The position numbers were made by a program, and so were the translations under genes. Source: Knoxdaviesia capensis (taxonomy: Eukaryota; Ascomycota; Sordariomycetes; Microascales; Gondwanamycetaceae). Taken from it: a stretch of DNA of 64,000 nucleotides. The notes beneath the pieces were generated by a model that made no database searches, was not told the origin of the DNA, and saw nothing but the letters and a program-made list of their open reading frames with translations. This document shows, piece after piece, positions 1 through 11,441 of this stretch. The stretch's first letter is position 1. Each line of letters starts with the position of its first letter. The stretch lies in contig LNGK01000008.1 of assembly GCA_001510575.1 (NCBI GenBank), forward strand, positions 4,536,981-4,600,980, read 5' to 3'.

Positions 1-3000
1 CTCCCAGAAGAGTCCCTCCCATGACGGGAAGCCCGTGGCCTTGAACAAAGTGTGCTCGAGAATCGTCTCGACGTTTCCGAGAGCCTGGATAACATCGGTA
101 CGGTACGCGTTGAGATTCCACAGCTTGCCATCGTGGCGCTGGCTGGTCCACCAGAACGGATTGTTCTTCATCAGCTGGTAGATCTTGAACTCCGACCGCG
201 TGCGGTATCCCTTGTCAAAACTGAGCGTGCTGCGATCCTTCTGGAAGAGTGTATTGATACGAGGCAGGCCACGGTCCCAGCTATCCTCCAGATCTTCAAG
301 CGTCAGACGGCGGTTCTGTTGACTGGCTTCCAGACGCTTCTGCGAGTACTCCGTCCACACACGCTGGGAGTCAATGAACTCGGCCTCCCATGGGATGATG
401 TAACGGAAGATGTTTGGAATTAGCGTCTCTTCATCGTGAGTCATACCGGCGCGGTAGTGCGTAACACCGGTATCAGTCTGCTTAGACCACCGCTTGTCAC
501 TGGCTGGAATGAGAATGTGGGAGCCTGACAACATGCCCAGGCCTCCCAGTTCCTTCGGCGTGTAGAACACTGCAGGAGGAAAACGAGACGGCATCTTCGA
601 GTTCAAGCCAATCTTGACACGGGTCTGGATCTTGGTCTCACACTTGACAATCGTGTCGAGCAAACTGATCGTCGACACCGCGGCTTCACGGTAGTAGGTG
701 AAGAGAGCAATCAGGGCCGTGTTCCACTTGTTCGCAATCTTGGTGAATGTAGTCGAACCAGAGGACATGAGAATCTGGCGGATGCGGTTGTTGAACTTCT
801 GGATGTCCTCTTCCGTCACCTGCAAAAAGGCGTGGGCTGTGCGTTCTTTTGTGGTATTGTCAACCAGCGACCAGACCGAGTCCTTGACGGCAAACTCGTC
901 GTTCTGATTCCGGCACTTCGGAAGCACGCGAACCTCAAAACCGCACATCGAGTACAGCAGGTTCGGGTTGTCACGGCTGTACACACTAACAAAGCTGTCG
1001 TCCCACTCGATGGTGGTGATCGATCGCGGCAGTCGGTTCTTCAGATCCCAGAACACAGCACGACCCAGGTTCACATCATGACGCATCAGGCGCATACGAC
1101 AGTCTCGTGGCCAACAACGTTTCGTCTTGTAGCCAATGACGTTCTCGAAGTTCGGATCAGGTTGCTCAGTGAGGAACCGCTGGATCAGGTCGCGAGACTC
1201 TTCGGCTGTGAACCGGAGTAGTACCCAGATCTTGTCAATGTACCGCGAATACAAACGGATGGGGTGGCGAGTCTCGGTTTCCTTGTCGCGGAATTGCAGG
1301 AAGCCATTGGGGTTTTGGGGAGGGCCGTCGATCTCGCTGGCACGCTGAGGACCGAGGAGAAGAAGATCGAGAACCAGACCGTAGTACTGGAAGACAAAGC
1401 CGGAGAACTGCAGTGCGCGGATCATTCCGTAGCTATTGACGTGATTCATGTCCTTGTACGTGAGCTGGACGTTGTTCTTGGCGGTGATGTAGTCCGCAAG
1501 ATTGTGGTCCATGATCAAGCGCAGAAGAGAATTGAGGAGTGTCAGCTCAACCTTCTCATACACCTTGGCCAGTTCGGTCTCGATCAGCACGGTACACTCG
1601 CCGTTGTCAGTTTCCCAAATGCGATCGAGATTGTTGATGGCTTGGGCCCACTTGTACACAAGGAGCGGGGGCACCTCCGAATCCGACGGCTTGATCCAAG
1701 CCGGGAAAAGGTGACGTTGGTCAGCTTGATACCAGAGGTACTGATCAAGGTAGGCATCGCTGATCTTCTCCATCGGCTCAATATCGTACACCGGGTTGAT
1801 GGTGTTGTAGTTGTCGTTCATGTCGATACTGACTTCCTTGAAGGCACGCTGGGTGAGGAGGAAACGCTTGATGCGCTCCAAAGTGGTTCCGGGGCTGTCG
1901 TAGGCCTGCTCGATCAGGGCAAGCTCTTCACGCTGGCTCTGGTTGAGGCGACCCTTGACCGAGTACGATTCACGAAGACGCTCGAGAGCAAGAATGAGAA
2001 TCTTGGTGTCGTGCTTGTAGGAGACGCTGGGGAAGGGAATGGGCGTGAACTTGCGAGACTCCAGCCAGTGAACCGTGGTGGTGTAGATGGCCACAGCCTC
2101 TTCCGAAGACACATACGGACCATCCTTCATGTGGTTGTGCTGCCTCTCCTGCTCGGCCTTGAGCCAGAGACGAGTCAGCCGGCCAACATTCTTCTTTGCC
2201 ACAGTCTTGTCGACAGTAGCACCCCGGCGGATACGTTCACGGTTGTAATGGGCCACCGAAATCCACCAATCAGCCTTTGCCTTGACGTAGCGGAGGATGA
2301 TATTCTCAATCGGTGCAGGAAGTCCAGGGACCTTCCAGGGGATGTTACTCTTCCAGCATCTCCATGCTTCGGAAAGATGTTGCAGCACAGTGTTGACCTT
2401 GTTCTGCTTGATACCCTCAGGCATCATATCCATCAGGTCGGCCATGACGGAAGCACGGAGTTCGAGATCAAAGTGCGACTCGACGCGCTGCTTGGTGACC
2501 GTCTTCGCAACACCCTTGCTATGACGTCCCTCAAACTGACGGGAGAGCAGGTTTCCAAGCCAGCGCTCCAGAAGCGGGATGATTCCGCGAAGGAAGAAGA
2601 GCCATGTTCTCCAGGCAGGAGCCCAGAAACCACAGCCAGGGCCCTTTCCAACGGGACCCGAATTGAACCGGTAGTAAATCAGATGCTTCAAGTCCTTGCA
2701 GCAGCGAATCTGGTGCATGAGCTTGTACTTGTACCGATACATACCAGTCAGCTGGCCGACGTGATTGAAGGCATATAGGATACCATCAGCAAGCTGGAAG
2801 GCGTCAATATTTCCCAGACGGTATTGAACTTGAGCATCCACAATAAGCTTCGTCAGTCTCAGGATTTCTCGCATCAGATGGAAAGCGTTTCCAAAACGAG
2901 ACTTCTTCCGCTCCTTGGTCGTCAGAGTCTTGACAGGCTTCAGGTTGAAGTTGTAGTCAAGGTGGAGGTAGGTCAAGTTCTTCCGGTGGATCAAGAGGTT

Positions 3001-4635
3001 GAGCATATTGAAACCTTGACGGCAAACTTGCAGACCCGCCTCGACCCAATCGATGGTGGTCTGTTGGAAGAACTTGGTCTGGCGAAGAGACTTGAGAAGG
3101 TCCTGCTTGTTTTGCGACTTGGCCCGCTTCTTGTGCAGTTCGTTGAGAATGTATGACTTCAGCAGTTTCTGGTACGACACGCTGACCTTGATGGGAATTC
3201 GGGCGTTTTTGTCAGAAGATACCGGATGCTCCAAGTACCACTGCTTCACCAGGGGCACATCCTGAGCGCGGACCATCTTGCCAGAGCGACGGTCGAACGG
3301 GAATGGCGCCCACCACAGTTGAATTGCTGAGGCTGTGTCTTCCGGCTCAAGCTCTTCGTCATCGAGGAAAGGCTCAAGACCTAGGGGGAGTTCAAAGGCG
3401 GAATCCTCGGGCTCCTCGTTGCTATCGGCGCCAAACAAGTCGTCTTCATGCGAGATCTCGACGTTCATGGGCTTAACATTGCGAGAGGAAATCGGGTGAA
3501 GACGGCGATCGAAGTGGAAGGCAGGAAGGTCGGGAGATTCGGGCTTCGAGTAGGCAACCTGGGGGTATGAGTGCCATGACAGGTGCACGCTGCGGGGGAG
3601 GGAGTTGTAGAGGTAGGGGTACGCGACACGCGATTCGGTGCGGGTCGGCGTGCGGAAGATGATGCGGTCGATGGCATTGAACTCGCCAAAGTCTTCGTCG
3701 TTCGGGTCGATATCTTTGTACAAAGGTTCAAACTTGGGTCCTCCAGGGAAAGCAACATTCAACGCCTTGGCTGTGAGAAAGCTAGGCAGATCGAAAAGGT
3801 AGAAGTAGTTCTTGTCGACAACATCGGAGACGAGCGGACGGCTAAGACGGAACAAGGTGCCCATCTGCTGCAGATTGAGATTCCATGTCTTGTAGCTCGG
3901 GCCGTTGACATGGGGAGTGTCGAGGAGAGGCCGGTGGTCGTAGAACCATTCGTAAACGGCGGCATCATCATCCTCGTCGAGTTCGAACTGGATAGGCTCA
4001 AGCGGCTCAACATCTTCGATGTTTTCGGACCAAGACAGCGGGGGCTCTTCGTCATCAAATGGGGGGAAGCGCATGCGCTTGAAAAGGCGTCGATCCTGTT
4101 TTTCTTTACGCATGTACACCCACATCATTGCCCACTGCGCAAAGAACACCGGCTCGATGACACGGGGGATCTCATTGACAAGTGTCAGGCATCCATTGAC
4201 GTGGTAAAGAACCTTGACTTCGCGAACCGACTCCCAGGGCATTGGCATGTTTTCGAGAAGCTTCAGCACAGCGTGGGGCATGAACTTGAGAGCTCCAAGG
4301 TAGCTGCGTTTGTCGTTGGTGTACTTCTTCTGGGAGACATCGCCAATATCCTTCACAATCTTGCGGAGGTGCTCAGGAGGCATATCGGCCTTTTGTGTTT
4401 CGACAAAGCCACCCTGACGCTTCTCCCCAAATCTCTGGCGGCGGTCGCGAAGCCATTCCTTCTTTTTCTGAGCAAATTTGGCAATATTGGGGTTCGTAGC
4501 GGGCCGGTACCCAGGCGGCGGCGGAGCTGGCGTAGACGGAGGGGGGGGCAGAGAGGATGTCGGGGGCGGAGGAGGAGGCGGCGGAGGCGGTGGAGGGCCC
4601 CAGCCCGGAGGAGGAGGGGGGGGAAGAGAAGACAT
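1..4635 (-). CDS. PRP8: Pre-mRNA-splicing factor Prp8, 5' part of gene (C-terminus beyond window)
   Basis: Prp8 is the central scaffold of the U5 snRNP and of the spliceosome active site in the nucleus. The ATG is at 4635-4633. From there the minus strand reads open for exactly 1545 codons to position 1, with no intron and no frameshift. The protein opens with a long polyproline/glycine tract (about residues 2-45), typical of fungal Prp8. It continues with the very conserved Prp8 N-terminal and central blocks, for example the motif WWAPFPFDRRSGKM near residue 440 and LIYYRFNSGPVGKGPGCGFW near residue 660. Full-length Prp8 is about 2300-2400 aa, so roughly the last third (endonuclease-like, RNase H-like and Jab1/MPN domains) is off the window. 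The last visible residues are LFWE. Many Eurotiales carry an intein in Prp8. None is present in the visible part, and the rest cannot be judged. Identity is certain from sequence conservation. Confidence 0.97.
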   Translation of the reverse strand, partial: MSSLPPPPPPGWGPPPPPPPPPPPPTSSLPPPPSTPAPPPPGYRPATNPNIAKFAQKKKEWLRDRRQRFGEKRQGGFVETQKADMPPEHLRKIVKDIGDVSQKKYTNDKRSYLGALKFMPHAVLKLLENMPMPWESVREVKVLYHVNGCLTLVNEIPRVIEPVFFAQWAMMWVYMRKEKQDRRLFKRMRFPPFDDEEPPLSWSENIEDVEPLEPIQFELDEDDDAAVYEWFYDHRPLLDTPHVNGPSYKTWNLNLQQMGTLFRLSRPLVSDVVDKNYFYLFDLPSFLTAKALNVAFPGGPKFEPLYKDIDPNDEDFGEFNAIDRIIFRTPTRTESRVAYPYLYNSLPRSVHLSWHSYPQVAYSKPESPDLPAFHFDRRLHPISSRNVKPMNVEISHEDDLFGADSNEEPEDSAFELPLGLEPFLDDEELEPEDTASAIQLWWAPFPFDRRSGKMVRAQDVPLVKQWYLEHPVSSDKNARIPIKVSVSYQKLLKSYILNELHKKRAKSQNKQDLLKSLRQTKFFQQTTIDWVEAGLQVCRQGFNMLNLLIHRKNLTYLHLDYNFNLKPVKTLTTKERKKSRFGNAFHLMREILRLTKLIVDAQVQYRLGNIDAFQLADGILYAFNHVGQLTGMYRYKYKLMHQIRCCKDLKHLIYYRFNSGPVGKGPGCGFWAPAWRTWLFFLRGIIPLLERWLGNLLSRQFEGRHSKGVAKTVTKQRVESHFDLELRASVMADLMDMMPEGIKQNKVNTVLQHLSEAWRCWKSNIPWKVPGLPAPIENIILRYVKAKADWWISVAHYNRERIRRGATVDKTVAKKNVGRLTRLWLKAEQERQHNHMKDGPYVSSEEAVAIYTTTVHWLESRKFTPIPFPSVSYKHDTKILILALERLRESYSVKGRLNQSQREELALIEQAYDSPGTTLERIKRFLLTQRAFKEVSIDMNDNYNTINPVYDIEPMEKISDAYLDQYLWYQADQRHLFPAWIKPSDSEVPPLLVYKWAQAINNLDRIWETDNGECTVLIETELAKVYEKVELTLLNSLLRLIMDHNLADYITAKNNVQLTYKDMNHVNSYGMIRALQFSGFVFQYYGLVLDLLLLGPQRASEIDGPPQNPNGFLQFRDKETETRHPIRLYSRYIDKIWVLLRFTAEESRDLIQRFLTEQPDPNFENVIGYKTKRCWPRDCRMRLMRHDVNLGRAVFWDLKNRLPRSITTIEWDDSFVSVYSRDNPNLLYSMCGFEVRVLPKCRNQNDEFAVKDSVWSLVDNTTKERTAHAFLQVTEEDIQKFNNRIRQILMSSGSTTFTKIANKWNTALIALFTYYREAAVSTISLLDTIVKCETKIQTRVKIGLNSKMPSRFPPAVFYTPKELGGLGMLSGSHILIPASDKRWSKQTDTGVTHYRAGMTHDEETLIPNIFRYIIPWEAEFIDSQRVWTEYSQKRLEASQQNRRLTLEDLEDSWDRGLPRINTLFQKDRSTLSFDKGYRTRSEFKIYQLMKNNPFWWTSQRHDGKLWNLNAYRTDVIQALGNVETILEHTLFKATGFPSWEGLFWE

Positions 4636-5750
4636 GTCGGCCACGGCTGTGATTGCTCGATTACGGCCGATTCGTCAAGTCGCGGTTACACACGCGATGT
4701 GGTGCCGGAGCACGCGAAACAAAGGAAGGTGGACACCAGGATATAGAAGTAAGGAGATCCCGGGTCACTGTAACGAGGAATTGAGATGAGTGATGTGATG
4801 AAGGTCGGGATGGAAATTGAGATTCTGATAATCGGAGAACCGGATTTTGGCAATGGCTTTGTCGTTTGGTGATGTGCGAGGTCCAAATGAAATCCGGTCG
4901 CGAACTATCACAAGATTTTTTTTTCCCTGTTGGCTTCGTGCCAAATTATTGGCTGAATCCGATGATTAAGCTCGCTGAGTCAGAGAGCCAAATTTTGCGG
5001 GTTAGGGTTAGGGTTGGTGTGAGCCTGGATAGATGGACGATGTGCCGTTCGTTTACAAGCAGATTTTTATCTATTTATGCCTCTTTCGCAGCTATAGTGC
5101 ATTACTCACTGCAATTCGTGTAAACAGAGCAGTAGTAAGATGTGCTTCCAACGTGTAGGGTTTGTGAGAGCAATCGTGTTATTAGAGGGTAATTGGAGAT
5201 TCGAGGTTGATATTCATCTGGAACAATCAAAACTTGCCGGTATATAAGCTGCACTTCAAGAGGAACAGTAGTGGATAATCAATTAAAAACATGTGACCTT
5301 ATGGAACCAATGGAGTAGTGCTATATGCATGTAAGCTCATATACCGGCCATAGGTATCTTGCGGTCCTCATCGTGGGCGAGATACTCATATTCCTTTCCA
5401 CACAGACTCCAAAACTTGTAACTTTGACCATTTCACGAGTGAAATGCTATTGTGTATGTGTAGAAGCAATGACCTAGGAGCGCCGACTTGGTAGCACGCA
5501 GATATCGAGAGCCCGAGTTCAAAGAGCAGAACAAACAGCCACATGATCACCTGAGCATAGGATGGGAGTGACCATGGAACGGAAATGCGCTATGGAAGCG
5601 CAACAAAAACAAGAATCTATTGATAAGGGTACATATACATAGATGATAATGGCTCTTATCGTGAAGACGGCCAGGATCAAAATGCGCGCATCGCCCGCCG
5701 CGTCAGGGACATGAACATGCTCAAGGTGGAATGAGGTGTAGGTGGGTTGT
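4636..5750. promoter_or_regulatory. PRP8 upstream region / MIC10 3' region
   Basis: This stretch lies between the PRP8 start (minus) and the MIC10 stop (minus), so it holds the PRP8 promoter and leader and the MIC10 3' end. It contains a three-unit TTAGGG-like run at 4999-5016. The ORFs here are short, lack splice or family signals, and I regard them as chance. No RNA gene was recognised. Confidence 0.5.
4999..5016 (+). promoter_or_regulatory. Interstitial TTAGGG repeat (telobox-like) upstream of PRP8
   Basis: Three consecutive GGGTTA-type units stand about 370 bases upstream of the PRP8 ATG. TTAGGG is the fungal telomere repeat and the binding sequence of Tbf1/TRF-like Myb proteins, which in yeasts also act at promoters. 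Use as a promoter element here is inferred from position and from similar boxes elsewhere in the window. Confidence 0.45.
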
Positions 5751-6097
5751 TTATGACGATCCGACGGCCTTGGCCGCAAGCTTCAGGCTGTTGTTGCACT
5801 CCTCATATGCTCTTCCGGCACCGAAACCGATACCAACCATCGCCGGCCACGCGCGGCGCTTAAACAGAAGGACCGAGAAAACAACTCCGAAGCCGAAGCC
5901 AAGGGAGGACTTGACGATGAGGTTCGCGAGGCAGTGATCCCACTAGACGGAAAGAAGCCGGTCGCGTTAGATTTTCCATTACAAACACATCAAGTATCTG
6001 ATAAGATCGAAGTAAATAAGCATCGCAAGCTTACCTTCTCGTTGAGCAGAGCTTCGCTGGCCGGGCGGGCCCGGCGGATGGGAGTCACTTCGGACAT
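5751..6097 (-). CDS. MIC10: MICOS complex subunit Mic10
   Basis: This small inner-mitochondrial-membrane protein bends the membrane at crista junctions as a core part of MICOS. There are two exons: 6097-6035 (21 codons) and 5942-5751 (63 codons plus TAA). They are joined across a 92-base intron with GTAAGC donor and TCTAG acceptor in phase 0. The product is 84 aa, the usual Mic10 size. It has two hydrophobic hairpin segments carrying the glycine-rich signatures of the family, GFGFGVVF and GIGFGAGRAY, separated by the basic loop KRRAW. The first exon ends ...LLNEK and the second begins WDHCLANL, matching the conserved Mic10 N-terminal region (W-D-x-C). It is divergent to URB2 with about 460 bases between the starts. 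Neither exon would stand out as an ORF alone; identification rests on the spliced sequence. Confidence 0.93.
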
Positions 6098-6556
6098 TAT
6101 CACGGATCTGCGACGCGTTGAAAAAGGGATCCCGGTTAGCTTCTGGCTGGATTCTAAGGTGGTCAAATGAGGCAGTACATACGGTAGAATAAAAAGGCAG
6201 AGAATCTGATGTTAGCTACTCTGGGGAGCTTTCAAAGCAATCAGGGTTCGCAATTGATCGAATTCGTGGTAAAACACTGTAAGGTGATGCGCTCCCGAAA
6301 ATTACCTCGATGAAACTGAAGGCGGTGAAGGCGCCGTAGTTCTGCCGGGATAATAATCTGAACTTTTTGCTTCACCGCCCTAAAATCTTATATCAAACGA
6401 CAAACAACCTCACTGGTTTTTCAACTACAACAATGTAGTTCCTCGTTCTCATGTCCTTCTATACCCAAGGGGAGGAATTTGAGTTATAGATTGGGGCTTG
6501 CGTTGTTAACTCCCCTGTTTTTGAAATACCACCCATCGACCCGCCAGCGTGAACAG
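6098..6556. promoter_or_regulatory. Divergent MIC10-URB2 promoter region
   Basis: This 459-base intergenic region lies between two genes transcribed away from each other. It holds both leaders. No TATA box or telobox was identified with confidence. An in-frame extension of URB2 upstream to 6479 exists only with a non-ATG start. Confidence 0.5.
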
Positions 6557-9500
6557 ATGTCACAAGCAGACTTTTTGGCCGTTTCTCGGTCCCTGGATCG
6601 TATGGGCCTCGGTGAAGATGGTGAGACGATCACTAAGATTTGGACGAGCCTGACGCAGAGCTCGGCAGGCCCATACCATGCAGCCGAAGCAAGTATCTTG
6701 CGTTGGCTGCTGAAGTTGATGAGCCCGTTCACTCAAAACCAATCGGCACCAATCCTGCGAAGGTATCCTCTTGCCTGGACGATTATCGAGACGGTTTTCA
6801 AAAGAACTCCTCTATTTTCTCTTGCCAAGTCTCTCGCAGACCGGCGGTTTCTGGCTGTGCTACAATCGACTCTCAAAGAAATCTCCCAGCCGTCCGTCAC
6901 CGCAGGCGTCAAACTGTCGTCGAAGCGCAAACTCCCCCAGCCGAATTTCAGCCTCGAGTCGTTAGATACGGCAGAGTGCTCAGTGCTAGCCCTGAATTCC
7001 ATCCTTAATGCACTGAGAACGCTTTTCGACCGTCTTGAACTACAAGCAGATGCCACCACCCGCGATTCAATTGGAGCCGAGCACATTCGGTCCATCTTCT
7101 CGATCTCCACTAGTGATGCCCTCGAGTTGATCAAACCAATCTTTTCCGTGTGCAACTTAGCACTCTCTACTCAGCTTCCAGATTCTATTGACAACCAAGA
7201 ATCATGGATTCGGGTCACCTCTGCCATTTGGGATCTTCACCTCCGCCGGGACTCTGACGGCTTTGATGTGACTACTCAGATTTCCAACTGCACCCTGAAT
7301 ATACTGTCCAGACTGGACAGCGCTGCAGCTCGGACAAATCCCACCACAAGGGAAACTACGTTACCCCCTCAGATCCAACGGGTTTGGAGAGATGAGCTGG
7401 AGAAGTTCCTGGTCCGGAATGTTGTTGACCCGGCCCGTACTGCCTTCAACAATCGCAACGATATCGAGATTCTCAATGTTGCGGTGGCTGTCACTCAGAA
7501 CAACGCCTTGAATTGCGCCCCAGAGCTGTACTCCCTTGTTCTTAAGCTTGTCAACAAGTCTTCTGATGTGTCTCGGGCGGATATCTCCTGGCTTCAACAG
7601 TCGTTTGAAGTCATTGAACGGCCTCTACGGACAAAGGACCACTCCGAAAAAGCACGTGTCATGGAGCATATGCTCGAGATGGCGCATCAAGTACAAGGAT
7701 CCATCAGCCGCGGAGTGTTGCGGTCGATATGTTTCGAGTACAGCTTGTTTGAGGAAAAGACGTACTGGGGAGTCTTTGCAGCTGCGATGTCTTGCGACCA
7801 CCACCTAATATTCGTCGATAAAGACGAAAATCTGCCTGGCCAAATATTCTCCCGGATATCAAACACAAGTGTTGACGACGTGACGGCAAACCACGCACAT
7901 ATTCAGCAAATCATTCGAGAAGTTCGGAACGCATTCTCCGAGGCTCGCGAACAGAAGGCATTCTGGAAACTCTGGTTCGATCAGATGTGCTATTGTGAAT
8001 CGCACGAGCTGTTTTCCGACTTAGGCGATGGCAGCCCCTGGCTGAGCACCGACCTCCGATACCAATCTGGAGGCTTAGAGACTTCTATGACACCTGCCCA
8101 ACTCAAAGATCTCCTCGACATGCTGTCATCAGCTGACAATTCCTCCAATTTCCCCTTATATGTAGTCCTGGACTCCATTTCAAGTCAGCTCAAAACTTCC
8201 GATTTCACGTCCGTTGGTGGGAAAGCGATTTCTTCATTGATTTTGTCTACTCTTGATCGTCCTACTGACTCTGTGAGATACGCTTTGTTGAAATTGCGGT
8301 GGAGTACCCTCGCAAATGTTATTCAGTGGCTAACTCCAGAGGCCAGAGACGAAGTCTGGAGTCTTTCGAATGGCGCCCTTTCCGAGGCTCTTCTTTCGGC
8401 ATCTTTGTGGACACAAGACGCTTTGGAGGCGCTGAATTTTCTCTCCCGTCTATGGGCTGTGTCATATCCGGACGGCCCAGCCATCGCGGATATGACAGAG
8501 CTTGCTCTCAAAGTTGCCCAAAGACTCGAGACCGAGGCACCAAAGAAACTCGAAGTTCCCGAATCTGCTGAGAGTGCAGTGGAAACAGATTGGATGGCAT
8601 ATCTTGATTTTGTCACCTTCAGCTCACCAAGACTCATCTCGTAAGATTATTTCATTTGCTCCAAAGTTCAACTCCTTCAATATGTATCCGTTACTGACTG
8701 CTGGCTATAGATTGCTATCGCCGAGCTTTTCGGGAAAGCTTCCCCCTTTTATGGAAGAGCCTCTCTTGCACAAGATTCAGCCCTTGGCCGTCAAATACCT
8801 TCAGGTCATTGTTCAGAATGAGAACGTTGTGAATCAGCGCCCTATTATCGGTACGCCTTGATGGAAGATATATACCAGCTGGTGATATTCTAACGATGTG
8901 TCTCTCCACTTGTAGGAAACATTATTGATTCGATCACACAGCCATTAGAGAAGATCAAGTCAAACATCACCAAAAGGCCGGAGCTGTGCTCTGAATGTCT
9001 ATCATTGATTCTGAAGCTTCCCCTGGACTGCTTCACCAGAAGCCAGCGAGAAACAATAACTGGCAGCCTGATCACATTCCTTGGAAACACCAAAGTCTCT
9101 TCCAAGACTGATCTCCAGTTTTGGAAGCTTAGCATGGGCGTTCTTCTGAAATTTCTCAAAAGTGCTACATTCTATCAGGTTAGAAAACATTGCATTGAAA
9201 GTCCATTTGCAGTTGGATACTAATACTTCTTTCATCCAGGGAATCTGCTTCCAAGATTTGGTCAATCTGGGCACGTCTCTCGCGACGGCTTTCGCGGAGC
9301 CCAACGGAGATCCCAGGCCAATCCGGGACATATATGGCTTACAGCAACAGTTTGCCGAGATGTCCAGAGCCACGATACGGTACGATTTTCTAGATCATCT
9401 CAACCGAGTGACCATCCAAATGTACTAACACAGGATCTGATATAGTCGAATGGTTCTCCACTTCGATGAGTGGGGCCGAACATACTTGGAGCAAGCTTCG

Positions 9501-10958
9501 GCATTCGTCAATGACTGTGCTGTCGAGTTTCGATTCATCCAAGCCCATATGCTAACGCCAGTGTTGATGAAGGAGCTTTTGGAGACCGTGCTTGATCTAA
9601 ACAATGGCGGCCGAAATGTTGCGGATTTGATCTCGGTGGAAACCATGCAGGAGAAACTGTTTCTCATGGTCAAGTATGTGTTGGCCGAATACGCGTCCTC
9701 ACCGCCATCTAGCCCCTATCCGATCATCGCGGCTATCTTAGCAGTCTCGCCCATCCAAGACACCCTTCAAGCGGACGAGACCATCCCTTGGGAAAAGCTG
9801 CAGAAGATAGCCTTGACAGGTATCTCTTCCGGCACTGTCAGTGGGTGGTTGCTGCAGAACCTGCTGTTGAAGCTGTTCCAGGAGAAAATGAAACAGTCTC
9901 GGCCTCGATCATTCACCGCTCTTGCGGAAACCACTACCACCTCACCAGATGCCCTCTTTACGGAGATTTACCAAGGTATCATTGACGGGTGTATCGACGC
10001 TGCTACTGACGGTCTGTCTGGCCCCGATTTGGTGGAGTACCTCGGAGAACTCATTCATGCTTGGGACAGCAAGACGGATTTTGCGCTTCAAGTCCGAGCG
10101 ATCCGACATCTGACAAGGAAGATCGGTGCTTCCAAGACCGTCGCAGATAGCAAAGGTGGCTTCGATGTTTCGGCGGCTTACAGTAAGCTCGTTGCCAAAG
10201 CCTTGACCGTTAACAACGGGGCCGAGTTTGGGAAGATGTGCTCGATTCTCCGAGATATGCTTGCGTTGACATTTATGCATCTCACGCAGTGGAATATCGA
10301 GCAGACTCTGGCTTTGATTGGCACCGTCTGCTCTGAGGACCCTGAATACTCGAGACTGAGAGACTCCCCAACCACATACGACTGGCTCTGCACACTGGGC
10401 GAGTGCATCATCAGGAGGTTCAGACTCCGATTGGAGGGTCATTTCCATATCCTCATTGCTGCGCTGCAGGCCCTTCTCACCAGTCTGTTGTTAACACCTT
10501 ACAACGCCGATGAAAAGCGATGGACATCGGTGGGTTCAACTACACAAGAGAACAACATCAAGTTGACGTCGACCTCAGTCTTCCCATTCTGGGAAACTCA
10601 CGCAAGAGCCTTCAACCGCCTGCTGACTCTGCTGTGTGAGCCGATGGCAGGCAGCGTGGGCGGAAACAGACGCAGTCAACAGCGAAACCAGACACTCGAT
10701 ACGGCTACCGATGCAGCCAAGCGATCCGCCGGGCGACAGATATACCTGGTGCTTATGTCGTATGTGAAGCTGCAGCTGGAGACGGATATTCGACGGCCGG
10801 TGCGCGATGCTCTCGAACCCGGCATGAATGCGATTCTGGAGATCACACCCCCTGAAGCCCGCAAGATTCTCAATGATGGCCTAGATGCAAGCGGGCGGGC
10901 TGTTCTCGTGGACCAGTTCAAGCGATACCGGCAATTTTACAAATGGAGCGGTGTTTGA
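6557..10958 (+). CDS. URB2: Nucleolar pre-ribosome assembly protein Urb2/Npa2
   Basis: Urb2 is a large helical-repeat nucleolar protein needed for early 60S subunit assembly. Five exons were placed: 6557-8640, 8711-8850, 8916-9178, 9240-9379 and 9446-10958. All four introns are 60-70 bases with GTAAGA, GTACGC, GTTAGA and GTACGA donors, and two contain a TACTAA-type branch site. They join in frame to give 1379 aa. The sequence is mostly helical without catalytic motifs. Blocks such as FKRTPLFSLAKSLADRRF near the N-terminus and the last ~200 residues, which fit the Urb2/Npa2 C-terminal domain, support the family. I chose the first in-frame ATG (6557); a short upstream exon cannot be excluded. 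A second possible acceptor just before exon 5 would create an immediate stop, so TATAG at 9445 was chosen. It is one of four ribosome-production genes in this part of the window. Confidence 0.85.
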
Positions 10959-11441
10959 ACGATGTCGGGTGAGACATATGGCTGGTGTGAGACAAGCAAT
11001 ATTTGCCGTCTGATATCCCTAGTAATAATACACTTGAGTCGATAGAAAGAGGATCGATAACGGCTCTCTAAAAAATGCAAACGACCCCTATGATTACGAC
11101 GTTTAACGCGGCTTAGTTCTTGTGACTCTATCTGACGTACTAAGCGGAAAACGGAAGCTGGTGCTCGCTTCCCCCGCCTCCGCACGTTCAAAGTTGCATT
11201 CTGGCCGGGCCTGTTTCATTTTCCAATTGGATAGATACCGCGTTTAAAAGAAAGGAGAATTCCCACTACACCACTGCCTCGTTTTGTCAAATCCATCTTT
11301 CTTTTCCATTTTTTCTTCTATCTACTATACCTCTTTGATTTCTCCAAGCGGATATGATATCATTGGCATCTAGCTTCTGGGTACCCCGGCGAGTTGTCTC
11401 CTATTAAGAACTGCCCCTCCGAAATTTTCGGCCCCGCCACC
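10959..11441. promoter_or_regulatory. URB2 3' end and promoter of the zeta-domain gene
   Basis: This is a 483-base tandem intergenic region. A T/C-rich tract (about 11280-11345) precedes the zeta-domain gene. Its ATG sits in a near-perfect Kozak context, GCCACCATG. No other structure was seen. Confidence 0.4.

Noticed and set aside
1264..2778. 504-codon plus-strand ORF
   Set aside because: It lies wholly antisense to conserved PRP8 coding sequence. Its Val/Leu/Asp-rich composition is what reversed GC-biased codons give.
3583..4746. 387-codon plus-strand ORF ending in Arg-rich repeats
   Set aside because: Antisense to the PRP8 N-terminus; the Arg/Gly stretch is the reverse of the polyproline tract.
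6479..6556. N-terminal extension of URB2
   Set aside because: It begins at TTG, not ATG. The first in-frame ATG is 6557.
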